This document shows, one piece after another, positions 53,254 to 63,900 of a stretch of 64,000 nucleotides of DNA (position 1 is the stretch's first letter; each line of letters opens with the position of its first letter). Source of the DNA: Actinomyces oris (GTDB lineage: Bacteria > Actinomycetota > Actinomycetes > Actinomycetales > Actinomycetaceae); contig NZ_MSKS01000001.1 of assembly GCF_001937445.1 (NCBI RefSeq), positions 62,001-126,000 on the forward strand, written 5' to 3'. Below the pieces are notes generated by a model. It worked only from the letters and a program-made list of their open reading frames with translations, was not told the origin of the DNA and searched no databases. The position numbers were made by a program, and so were the translations under genes.

Positions 53254-55620
53254 TCAGGCGATGGGCTCGGGGTCGATCTTCCAGACCTCGCGGGCGTAGT
53301 CGCTGATGGTGCGGTCGGAGGAGAATCGGCCCGAGCGGGTGATGTTCACCCAGGCCTTGCGCTGCCAGGCACGGGTGTCGGCGTAGCCGGCCGCCATGGC
53401 GTCCTTGGTCTCGCGGTAGGAGGCGAAATCGCCCAGGACGTAGTAGACGTCGGCCGGCTCGTGGGAGGCCTCCAGCAGGCTGCGGCGCAGGTCGGCGAAC
53501 CAGCCCGAGCCGTTGTCGTCCAGGGTGCCGTCGGTGAAGGCGTCCAGGACGCGCTTGAGACCGGGGACGTTCTCGTAGTGCCACACGGGGTCGTAGCTCT
53601 CACGCAGGGCGGGCAGCTCGTCCTCGGTGGCGCCGAAGATGTAGGCGTTGTCGTCCCCGACGGCCTCCAGGATCTCCACGTTGGCGCCGTCGAGCGTGCC
53701 CAGGGTCAGGGCGCCGTTCATCATGAACTTCATGTTGGAGGTGCCTGAGGCCTCCTTGCCGGCCATCGAGATCTGCTCGGAGACGTCGGCGGCCGGGATG
53801 ATGTGCTCGGCCGGGGAGACGTTGTAGTTGTGGACGAAGACGACCTTGATGGTCTTGGAGACCACGGGGTCGTTGTTGACCAGCTCGGCGATGGTGTTGA
53901 TGAGCTTGATGACGCCCTTGGCCCGGATGTACCCGGGAGCGGCCTTTGCCCCGAAGATGAAGACCCGCTTGGGGACCTGCAGGCTCGGGTCCTGCTTCAT
54001 GCGGAAGTACAGGTCCAGGATGTAGATGGCGTTGAGCAGCTGGCGCTTGTACTCGTGGAGGCGCTTGATCTGGACGTCGAAGATGGCCTCCGGGTCGATC
54101 TCGATCCCCTCGCGCTGGGCGATCCAGGCGGCGAAGTCCACCTTGTTGGCGTGCTTGATCTCCGCCAGACGGTCGTAGACGGACTCGTCCACGGAGTCGG
54201 TGTGCTCGGCCAGGACGGAGAGGTCCTTGACCCAGGTGTCCGAGCCGGTGACCTCGTCCAGGAGCGCCGACAGGCGCGGGTTGCACTGGCGCAGCCAGCG
54301 GCGGGGGGTGACACCGTTGGTCTTGTTGTTGAAGCGCTCGGGCCAGATGGCGTGCCACTCGCCCAGGGTCTCGCGCTTGATGATCTCGGTGTGCAGCGCG
54401 GCGACGCCGTTGATGGAGTACGAGGCGTAGCAGGCGATCCAGGCCATGCGCACCTTGTCCCCGCAGATGGGGGCCATGTAGTCGATGGTGTCCTGCTCCA
54501 GGCCACGCTCGGCCATCTCCATGCGGAAGCGGCGGTCGATCTCGCGAACGATCTCGGTGATGCGCGGGAAGAGGCGGTCGAAGATGGAGATCTCCCAGGT
54601 CTCCAGCGCCTCGGCCAGCACCGTGTGGTTGGTGTAGGCGAAGGTCTTGGTGACCACCTCCCAGGCCTCCTCCCAACCCAGGTGGTGCTCGTCCAGGAGG
54701 ATGCGCATCAGCTCAGGGATGGCGAGCACCGGGTGGGTGTCATTGAGCTGGATGGCGTTGAAGTCGGCGAAGCCGGTCAGGTCCTCACCGTGGTGGCTGA
54801 CGTAGTTCTCGACGATCTGCTGTAGGGAGGCCGAGCAGAAGAAGTACTGCTGGCGAACCCGCAGGACCTTGCCCTCGTAGGTGGTGTCGTTGGGGTAGAG
54901 GACGCGGGAGATGTCCGAGGTGCGCTCGCGATCGACGATGGCCTCGGTGAAGCGCTGGGAGTTGAAGGCGTCGTAGTCGAACTCCTCGAGCGGCTCGGCT
55001 TTCCACAGGCGCAGGGTCCCCACGTTCTTGGTGCCGTACCCGGTGATGGGCATGTCGTAGGGGATGGCGCGCACGGTCATGTCCCGGTAGTGCACCAGGC
55101 GCTGGGCCTCCTCGTGGCGGATGACGAAGGGGTAGCCCTCCTCCATCCAGGGGTCGGGGTGCTCGGTCTGGAAGCCGTCCTCGAAGAGCTGCTTGAACAG
55201 CCCGTAGCGGTAGAGGATGCCGAAGCCGTTGACCGGCAGGTCGAGGGTGGCGCAGGAGTCGAGGAAGCAGGCGGCCAGGCGGCCCAGACCACCGTTGCCC
55301 AGGGCGGCGTCGGGCTCCTGCTCCAGGACGTCGCTGAGGCTGACGCCGAAGGAGCCGACGGCCTCGCGCGCCTCGTCGACCATTCCCAGGTTGGAGAGGT
55401 TGTTGAGCAGGGCGCGGCCCATGAGGAACTCGGCGGAGAAGTAGTGCTCCTGGCGCCCGGCGCTGTACTTCTGCTCGGTGGCGTACCAGTCGTCCGCAAT
55501 AGTGTCGACGACGGCGGCGGACAGGCCCTGCCAGACCTCCATGAGGGTGGCTGCGGTCTCGGGTCGACCGGATACGGCGCGCACCTGCGCGGGGGCGCTT
55601 GTGACCAGGTTCTGTGGCAT
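53254..55620 (-). CDS. glgP: Glycogen/maltodextrin phosphorylase
   Basis: A 788-residue GT35 phosphorylase that releases glucose-1-phosphate from alpha-1,4-glucans using phosphate and pyridoxal phosphate. Features seen are GNGGLGRLAACFLDS, the NDTHP segment of the active-site loop, RLHEYKRQLLN, and the PLP-lysine segment EASGTSNMKFMMNGALTLGT near residue 670. I chose ATG 55620 over 55635 because GAGGAAAGAAG lies just before it. It is the only glycogen-metabolism gene in the window. A perfect palindrome upstream is a likely operator. Confidence 0.95.
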   Translation of the reverse strand: MPQNLVTSAPAQVRAVSGRPETAATLMEVWQGLSAAVVDTIADDWYATEQKYSAGRQEHYFSAEFLMGRALLNNLSNLGMVDEAREAVGSFGVSLSDVLEQEPDAALGNGGLGRLAACFLDSCATLDLPVNGFGILYRYGLFKQLFEDGFQTEHPDPWMEEGYPFVIRHEEAQRLVHYRDMTVRAIPYDMPITGYGTKNVGTLRLWKAEPLEEFDYDAFNSQRFTEAIVDRERTSDISRVLYPNDTTYEGKVLRVRQQYFFCSASLQQIVENYVSHHGEDLTGFADFNAIQLNDTHPVLAIPELMRILLDEHHLGWEEAWEVVTKTFAYTNHTVLAEALETWEISIFDRLFPRITEIVREIDRRFRMEMAERGLEQDTIDYMAPICGDKVRMAWIACYASYSINGVAALHTEIIKRETLGEWHAIWPERFNNKTNGVTPRRWLRQCNPRLSALLDEVTGSDTWVKDLSVLAEHTDSVDESVYDRLAEIKHANKVDFAAWIAQREGIEIDPEAIFDVQIKRLHEYKRQLLNAIYILDLYFRMKQDPSLQVPKRVFIFGAKAAPGYIRAKGVIKLINTIAELVNNDPVVSKTIKVVFVHNYNVSPAEHIIPAADVSEQISMAGKEASGTSNMKFMMNGALTLGTLDGANVEILEAVGDDNAYIFGATEDELPALRESYDPVWHYENVPGLKRVLDAFTDGTLDDNGSGWFADLRRSLLEASHEPADVYYVLGDFASYRETKDAMAAGYADTRAWQRKAWVNITRSGRFSSDRTISDYAREVWKIDPEPIA

Positions 55621-55671
55621 GACTTCTTTCCTCATGGGACGGCGATGGCAGCGGCTGCATGATCCTTCGAT

Positions 55672-55686
55672 TGCAAGAATCTTGCA
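55672..55686. promoter_or_regulatory. 15-bp palindromic operator upstream of glgP
   Basis: Perfect arms TGCAAGA and TCTTGCA around a single centre base lie 52 nt before the glgP start. The CTTGCA half-site resembles operators of LacI-type maltose regulators in streptomycetes (MalR-type CTTGCAG sites). Control by such a regulator is inferred. Confidence 0.55.
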
Positions 55687-55989
55687 GGAACCGCCAGCAG
55701 CCTACCCCGTCCGCGCCGTGGGGGACACGGAAGGGCGTGTGACGATGCCCCAACAAGGCTGGGCTCGGCGGCGTCCGAGCGGCGTGAGGCCCGGCTGATC
55801 TTAGCGTTGTACTCGCAGAGACCTGCAGGCAGTGGATGCGCCTGGCGATCCGGGTCCGGTTGAGGTCGTCCTGGGGCCAGTGGTAGGCCGGGAACGCAAC
55901 CGTGCAGTTGTCGGTCAAGGCGCCGATGATCAGGATGCGATCCAGCCCGACGGCGAGGTTGACTGGACGGGCGGAGCGGGTGGAGGGAG

Positions 55990-56304
55990 TCCTTGGTGCG
56001 GGTCGGAGCCGGATGGGCGCCCTGTTGGCGGGACCCCGCCTCGCTCTCCCAGCCCGCCCCCAAGTCCATCGCGGTCCATAGGCTTGGCGGGCGCCTCCAC
56101 GATGAGTCTCGTCGGTACTTGCGGCCCCTGGGCCTGGACGCCTCCTTCTTGGCCCCGCCAGGGCGCTTGGCGGCCTGGGTCAGGCGCCTGCGCGCGTTGT
56201 CCCGGCTCCAGCCAGTCACCGCGCACACCTCGCCCGGGCATCCGCCCCTTGTCGCCCTTGGACGCCCTGGCGTACTTCCTGGTGATCTCAGCCCTGGCCC
56301 CCAT
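55990..56304 (-). pseudogene. Transposase/integrase-core remnant (frameshifted)
   Basis: On the minus strand one frame reads MGARAEITRKYARASKGDKGR from about 56304, and the neighbouring frame continues with VTGWSRDNARRRLTQAAKRPGG. Together they match the N-terminus of integrase-catalytic-core transposases of actinobacterial IS elements (GARAEITRKYA, then TGWSRDNARRRL). A frameshift separates them and the catalytic domain is missing, so this is a decayed fragment. It accounts for part of the 1,050-bp gap between glgP and the GH13 gene and sits at the border to lower-GC DNA. No terminal inverted repeats were identified. Confidence 0.65.
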
Positions 56305-56670
56305 CGACAGCTCGCTTCCCATGCCCACCACAGTCCGCGGATTTCGCAGGCACTTCCACATGAGGCACGGGACCTCCTTCGCGGGCATCCACCATGAGTC
56401 TCGTCGATCGCTGGACATGTCGAGATCGCGGGCATACAATTATACGGGGCGCTCGGCGCGCCATCCTGTTTCGTCGCCGTGCACGATGGCCGCCGCGCTC
56501 CGCAATATTGACCCAGTTGTTGTAGGTTTTTGCGAGAGGAAATCTATCGGTCGCACTGTGTTTTATAGAGGTTTTCTTGCTGTAGCGAAAGTATCGATCA
56601 TTGAAGTTGAGCGCTCTGTCGTCGACCGTAGTTCATGATGTGCATGTTAATGATTGGAGGAAGTGAAGTT

Positions 56671-57924
56671 ATGAAACCTTGGGTAAGGGATTCGATATGG
56701 TGGCAGGTGTATCCGTTAGGTTTTACAGGGGCATCAGTGCGACCATTACCCTCGGATACCCCTGGCGATTCCGCCGGGCGTGGCCTTAGTTCTCTGGTGC
56801 CGTGGCTCGATTATCTGATAGATCTTGGCGCCAATGGGCTTGCTCTAGGGCCGATCTTTCGATCTGAGACGCACGGTTATGATACCGTCGATTTTTTCTC
56901 AATAGACCCTAGACTTGGTGACATCGACGATTTTGATCGCATGATGGGCAAGTGTCGCGCCAAAGGAATCAAAGTGATGCTTGACGGCGTATTCAATCAT
57001 GTCGGGACGGCTCATCCGCTGTTTGTCTCGGCGATGAGAGGTGACGACTCCGCCCGCTCGATGTTCCGCTTGCAATTAGCGGAAGATGGGAGCGTCCGAG
57101 GGTATCAGGACTTTGAAGGACATCGAGGGCTGGCGGTCTTGAATCATGACTCCTCGGAAGTGTGTGATCTCGTTGTTGATGTCATGCGTCATTGGTTGCG
57201 CCGGGGAGTGTCAGGTTGGCGTCTGGATGCAGCGTACTCGATGAATCCAAATTTTTGGGGAAAGGTTCTTCCCCAGGTCAGGAGTGAATTTCCTGAAGCG
57301 TTCTTCGTTGGTGAGGTAATCCATGGAGATTATGGGGACATTGTGCGAAAGTCCGGGATGGACTCAGTGACTCAGTATGAACTATGGAAGGCTGTCTGGA
57401 GTTCATTGAAGGACGGGAATTTCTTCGAGTTGGACTGGTGCTTGAAACGACACAATTCCTTTATGAACAGTTTTGTCCCGGCAACTTTTGTTGGAAACCA
57501 TGACGTCACGCGACTGGCTACCACAATTGGTGACGATTTGATGCGTCTTGCAATCGTCATTCTGTTCACGGTCGGTGGTGTTCCATCCGTATATTACGGT
57601 GATGAGCAGGCGTTCCGAGGGGAAAAGAAGGATATGCTCGGCGGTGATGACGAGGTTCGCCCCGAATTCCCTGAGACCCCAGAAGAACTTAGTCCTCTTG
57701 GGGCCGGAATGTATCGGCTGCATCAAGATCTCATCGCTCTGCGACGTCGGCATCCGTGGCTGGTTGGCGCGAAAACTCGGCCGATCGAACTTGATAATCG
57801 TGCGTACAGTTACGAATCTGTCGGAGATGATGGGCAAGTTCTTGCCGTCACGATGAGACTGGATCCTGCCCCTTTGGCAATTGTCTCCGCCAACGGACAA
57901 GAGTTTCTCAGGGTTGGGGGCTAG
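56671..57924 (+). CDS. Cytoplasmic GH13 alpha-amylase-family enzyme
   Basis: A 417-residue GH13 protein without a signal peptide. It begins VRDSIWWQVYPLGF and keeps the catalytic set: DGVFNHVG, nucleophile D186 in WRLDAAYS, acid/base E215 in FVGEVIHG and D278 in VGNHDVTRL. The C-terminal beta domain is short. GC content and third-position bias are much lower than in the GH13 gene at 19504, so it has a different origin. The ATG at 56671 follows GGAGGA. It ends 45 bp before the large synthase gene on the same strand, suggesting co-transcription and a possible glycosyl step in making or maturing a lipid product. That link is inference. Confidence 0.85.
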   Translation: MKPWVRDSIWWQVYPLGFTGASVRPLPSDTPGDSAGRGLSSLVPWLDYLIDLGANGLALGPIFRSETHGYDTVDFFSIDPRLGDIDDFDRMMGKCRAKGIKVMLDGVFNHVGTAHPLFVSAMRGDDSARSMFRLQLAEDGSVRGYQDFEGHRGLAVLNHDSSEVCDLVVDVMRHWLRRGVSGWRLDAAYSMNPNFWGKVLPQVRSEFPEAFFVGEVIHGDYGDIVRKSGMDSVTQYELWKAVWSSLKDGNFFELDWCLKRHNSFMNSFVPATFVGNHDVTRLATTIGDDLMRLAIVILFTVGGVPSVYYGDEQAFRGEKKDMLGGDDEVRPEFPETPEELSPLGAGMYRLHQDLIALRRRHPWLVGAKTRPIELDNRAYSYESVGDDGQVLAVTMRLDPAPLAIVSANGQEFLRVGG

Positions 57925-57969
57925 CCTGCCACCACGTGAATCTTTATGCTACTTTAAAGGAAATTATTT

Positions 57970-60900
57970 ATGTTGACGGTGCCTCAAATTATCGTTCTTA
58001 GTCCATTTGAATCTGCTGACCAATATATTCCTTCTTGTGCAAGTGAAGCTGGGGCGCTTGGAATCGTAGACATATCGTATGCCACAAATACGTTGGAAGC
58101 GGAGAGATTTTTGCGCTCTGCGTCCGGCGCGGTTGGAGTTAGATTGTCAGGTCCTCCGCTTCTGCCTTGGGACGTCCTTTGTGATGCACTAGCTTCGTGT
58201 CAGCCGGATACAGTTCTTCTTGGATCTGGATGCCTTGAAGATGATGACGTTACGAGGTTGATCGGGGGCGATTCGATCATCTTAGGCGAGGCAGTCTCAT
58301 GCGATGAGGCATGCCGTTGGATCGATCGCGGCGCCGACGGCGTGGTGATCCGGGGACGGGAAGGAGGTGGAAGTACGGGAGACCTGTCGAGCCCGGTCAT
58401 TCTCGCACAGATCCTCGAGCAGCACCGTGACGCGAAGATCTGGGTTCGAGGAGGCGTGGGTCGGCATACTGCCAGAGGCCTAATCGCAGCCGGGGCTACG
58501 GGGGTTGTGTTGGACGTGCAGTTAGCGCTAATGCCCGAGTCAGATACCTCGGAGACCGTCCGTCGAATCCTGAGCGCACCATCTCTTCCCCGGTCGATCA
58601 GACGCGACGGGGAGCAAATTCTACCAGACGCGAGAGGCCTCTACTCGGAAATTCCCCGCCGTGAACGTCAGATCGGTGACGACGCATTGATCGCCAAACT
58701 GTTTTCTCAGTACTACGGCTCAGTTCGAGAGGCCGTGACCGACATGGCGGCGAGAATCAAGCAGACGGCTGACACGTGGAGGTCGGTCAACAAACTCAAT
58801 CTTCTCGACGGGCGTGCCGCGAGGGCCCAGCGCACTAAGTCCCCCTTCATTCAGGGGCCCATGACGAGAGTCAGCGATGTTCCAGAATTCGTCAAGGAGG
58901 TGTGTGATGCCAATGCGTTGGGAACGCTTGCCCTGGCGGTCGCGAGTCCGTCCCAGGCGGAGGCGCTGCTGACTCAGGCTGAGGCCGTACTGCAGGGACG
59001 GACATGGGCCGTGGGCATGCTGGGATTTCTCGATGAGGCTCTCGTCCGGCGGCACCTGGAGCTCGTTCAGCAAAGTTCTGCCTCCGCTGTGGTGCTCGCT
59101 GGAGGTCGCCCGTACCAGGAGAAGCTCCTTCGGGATGCGGGAAAGCAGTGCTTCGTTCATGTCCCTTCCGCGGACCTGCTTCGTACATTCGTTGCCGCTG
59201 GCGCGCGGTGCTTTGTTTTCGAAGGTGCGGAGTGCGGCGGGCACATCGGCCCTCTCTACTCACTCCCTCTATGGGAGCTTCAAGTCAGCGTCCTTCTGGA
59301 ACTCGTCGACGATCACAAAGTTGCTGCCGAGGATCTTGTGATTGCGATGGCCGGCGGGATACATGACTCCTCCAGCGTCGCGATGGCTCTCCTAACCGCA
59401 GCGGATCTCGTGGAGCAGGGCAGTGCGGTCTCCCTACTCATGGGAACGGCGTACTCGCTCACCACCGAGGCGGTGCGGACGGGAGCGGTGACCCAAGACT
59501 TTTGCGACGTTGTTACAAGTGCTACGTCGAGTGCCAGGCTGGAGACCGCTCCCGGGCACACTACCCGCTGCGCACCTACACCTCTGGTCGAAGAGATTCA
59601 TGCGGTGAGAGAATCTAAAATCCGTGCCGGCGAACCTGATCAGAGTATCTGGAGGTGTCTGGAGGAGATGACGCTCGGACGTCTCCGCATGGCGACGAAA
59701 GGCCTCGTACGGGAAGGGGAAGAGTTGCGTCCGGTCCCGGTCGATAAGCGTCATGAGGGTGGCTTGTACATGACCGGTGAAGTATCCTTGCTTATTCAGT
59801 CCACCAGTAACACTAACGAGTTGCATGAAGGAATTCTGAAGGGGCTTAATGAGGTCGAGGAACGGCTTGACGAACTCTCTTCCTCTCGGCGAGCGAATGT
59901 CTTCGAACAGGATTCGGACGATCAATCATCGTGGGGTGATGGAATTGCCATTGTGGGCATGTCGGGTCTGTTCCCCGGAGGTGGTGGAATCGAAGAGTTC
60001 TGGACCCACGTTCTGGAGTGCGATGACCTTGTGACTGATGTCCCTGATCAGCGCTGGGACAAGGAGATTTTCTATGATCCAGGTGCTCGAAATGTGCCGA
60101 GGGCTGACAGTGCGAGAGGCGCTTTTCTTCCTGCTGTTCCCTTTGATCCCGTATACTTCGGTATCCCGCCGCTTTCGCTTACCAGCATTGAGCCCGTGCA
60201 GCTGCTCGCGCTGGAAGCAGCAAGGCGTGCTCTGGTCGATGCAGGCTTAACACCTGGAGAAGTGAGCGAAACGGTCAGCATCGTTTTTGGTGCAGAGTCT
60301 GGCAGTGATCTGTCTGCAGGAATTTCCTTACGTACGGGGTTGCCAGCGTTCACTGGCGTCCTTTTAGATGGATTTGATGCCGCACTTCCCCGTCTCACGG
60401 GAGACTCTTTCCCTGGAATGTTGGCTAATGTCGTATCCGGGCGTGTTGCGAACCGTCTTGACCTGTCGGGATCGAACTTTGTCGTGGACGCTGCATGCGC
60501 GTCATCTCTTGCGGCGTTAAAGGTAGCCTGTCATGAGCTTATTCTTGGAGATTGTGACGTAGCGTTGGCTGGCGGTGCCGATACTCATAACGGTATTGGA
60601 GACTTCGTTATGTTCTCCTCGGTGGGTGCACTGTCGAAATCTGGTCAATCACGTCCGTTTGACAGGGAAGCTGATGGCATCGTCCTCGGAGAGGCGGTTG
60701 GGTGCGTCGTGCTGAAACGCGTCGGGGACGCGTTGCGCGATGGTGACCGCATCTACGCCACCATCCGTGGAATGGGCTCAAGCAGCGATGGACGTGCCTC
60801 GGGTCTCACCGCACCGCGCCCAGAGGGGCAGCGTCGGGCGCTGGAGCGAGCGTACCGGTGTGCAGGTGCGGATCCGGCATCGGTCGAACTCATCGAGGCA

Positions 60901-63900
60901 CATGGGACTGGTACCGTCCTCGGCGACCGCATCGAGCTCCAGGCGCTGACGGACTTCATGACTGCTCACGGGGCCGATCGTGGACAGTGCGTCGTTGGGT
61001 CGGTAAAATCTCAAGTCGGTCATACTAAGTGTGCTGCGGGCTTGGTCGGGCTGGTCAAGGCTGCACTGAGCATTAATCAGGGAGTACTGCCTCCAACGGC
61101 AATGCTGGCTAGTCCCAACCCGATATGGGATCCCGGTTCTTCTCCTTTTGTCTTTCGCGGCACCGCCGCCCCTTGGCCTCGTGAGCCTTCTGCTCGTGTT
61201 GCTGGAGTAAGCGCATTCGGATTCGGCGGGACCAACTATCACTGTGTTCTGACTGGCGAGCATTCGAAGCCGCGCTACTTGCCTGATCCGGAGCGTCCGG
61301 TTCTGACGGCAATACGTGGAGACTCTCTGGAATCAGCTCAGGATGTCGCTCGGGCCGCCGTTGGCGTTCTGTCTGAGGGCGGTAGCGGCTCCGATGTTGC
61401 GAGAATGCTGTCGGAACGCTACGTCTCCTCTTCTGCGCCCGTTCAGATCGCCTTCACCTTCCGAACCACCGAGGATTTGTCGCGAGCGCTCCATGTCGCG
61501 GTCGACGGTGTCACCGACCCGGGAGTGCACAGGAGATCCAAATCAATGCCCGACACAGTGCGTCTCGCCGTCCTGTTCAGTGGCCAGGGTTCGCAACGGA
61601 CCTCAATGGCCCGGACGATTCTGCAGAGGCGGCCCGGGCTGTCGTGGCTGGTTCAGGACCAAGGATCGCTTATCTCACGCTGCTTCCCACCGCTTCGCTT
61701 CGCTGACGGTGAGATGGAACAGGATGAGTGCGCTGTGCGACGCACTGACCGTGCGCAGCGTCTCCTTGCGATGGCGGAGTTGGCTGGATGGATGGCGTTC
61801 TCCGAGCTGGGAGCCGAGGTCTCGATGTTGGCCGGACACAGTTTCGGAGAGCTTGTGGCGCTCGCTGCAGGGGGATCAATGTCCTCAAGCACTCTGTACG
61901 GCTTGGCACGTGCCCGGGGCGAGGCGATGAGGCGAACCGGTGATGGAGGAGCGATGACCGCGCTGCGGGCGGGGATCGAGGACGTCACGGCACTGTTGGA
62001 TCGTCAAGGTGATTCATCACTAGCCATCGCCAACATCAACTCCTCCTCGCAGGTCGTTGTCGGCGGACCACAAGAAAGAGTGGAGGCGCTCGAGCGCGCT
62101 GCGACCGAGGCCGGCATCGTCTCGAGGCGCCTGTCAGTGTCAGCCGCGTTCCACACCCAGCAGATGGAACCCGCTTCAGCGGAGTTGGCCGCAGCAGCCT
62201 TGGAAATGGTCATGGCCCCACCGAAGGTGCCGGTATATAGGAATGCCGCCGCCACCCCGTACGGCGACCAAGATAGGGTGGGAGAGGAACTGGCGTCACA
62301 ACTGCGGTCTCCTGTTGACTTCGCGCGGATGGTTCGCACCATGGCGGACGATGGAGCGACGGTGTTCCTTGAGATCGGTCCGGGACGCGTTCTGTCTCCT
62401 TTGGTGACCGCCACCACTGGGTTGGAGTGCCTCAACCTGGATCTCAATGCCGCCGCAGACGTCCTCCCGGACCTCGCTGCCCATCTACTGACCCGCGGGA
62501 TCAATCTGAATGTTGGGTGGTTGCGTCGTGCGATGGAGCCAACGTCGGCGATCGGTCCCGAGTACCGAGGGATCGTCGTTGACGGGATGGGCGTCGACAC
62601 GCGGGGGAACGATATCGAGGGACTGACACGTCGACCACGCCCTTGCGTAGCGATCGTAGAGTCTGGCGTTTCTTCGACGGGGCTGTCGCGAGCGACAGAG
62701 TCCCCTAGTTCAGTGTCAACGTCAACGGTCTCGCAGGTAGGCTCATCCACCTACGTTCAGGGCGGGGAGGTCGCGGAGTCGGAACTATGGGTCTCTCAGA
62801 CGGATGAACTTCTAGGACGACCCATCGCGCTAGATCTGGCTCGAGCTTTCGAACGTCCGATGCAGTTGGCGGTGGCCGATCAGCATCAGGAAGAATCCGC
62901 AGAATTTCATCAGAGTGCTAGACGCGCACCATCCCTATCGGAAAGGACAGGACAAATGACGACTGTTAACGACGTCGTACTGGAGTATTTGAATACTTCG
63001 ACCAAAATCGCAGACAGGCAGGCTGAGATTGTTCGCACCCTAATGGAAGGCGTTTCGGCAGACAAGAGCGGTGAGGTGACGGAGTTCAATGAACGACGTG
63101 CCGAACCAGATTCTCGTTGGCTGATTGAAGCGAGTGCCCAGCAGCACGCATGGCCGACTTCATCTGATGGAATTCTCGGCGATGAGATTAAGGCGGAGGA
63201 TTTCCAGCTCAATTCCGGTAAGGAGTCGACCCACCCTAGTTCGTCCATTCCAATCGTTTCGGAAGCCATGGTTGACCGTCATGATGACACTCCAACGTTG
63301 GCAAGCGACGAAGTTTTGAGAACAGCAGATGAAGTTGCTTCGACGGAAGTTGGCCACAGTGTCGGTGACTCCGTTATTAACGTTCACGATATTGTGCTAT
63401 CCGTCATTGGGGAACGTACTGGTTACCCGGCGACGATGATTGAGGACGAATTGGATCTCGAGTCTGATCTCGGCATCGACTCGATCAAGCGCCTTGAGAT
63501 TGCGGGCGATCTTGTGCGCGAATGTGGTCTCGACGTTGACAGTATGAACAACAATGATCTCGAGGACTTGTCCAAGTCCCGTACTGTTGCTGCTATGACT
63601 CAGTGGTTGCTGACACAGCGAGGTGTGAAGGGTGAGACTCTGAGGAGTGATCAGGACTGCGATCCTCAGCAGAGCACGGCCGAGAGCGAGGTGGTGGACG
63701 CCCAGCCCTTTCGCCTCGAGCTAAGGATGTCGGAGGCGCTCGCTCCTCGTCCACTTGACGACGGCACGGCCCTGCGCCTGGTCCGGACGGATCATCCCGA
63801 GGAGACCAGTGCACTGGCATCCGAGCTCGGTACCCTCGTGCACGACCCAAATCTCGATGAAGTCCCTCCAGGAAGCGTGCTCATTGACTTTGCCGACGAT

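Noticed and set aside
57403-57900. 165-codon minus-strand frame inside the GH13 gene
   Set aside because: It opposes a GH13 gene whose catalytic motifs are intact and shows no domain of its own.
61316-61930. 204-codon plus-strand frame inside the synthase gene
   Set aside because: It is out of frame with the acyltransferase domain, which is continuous in the main frame.
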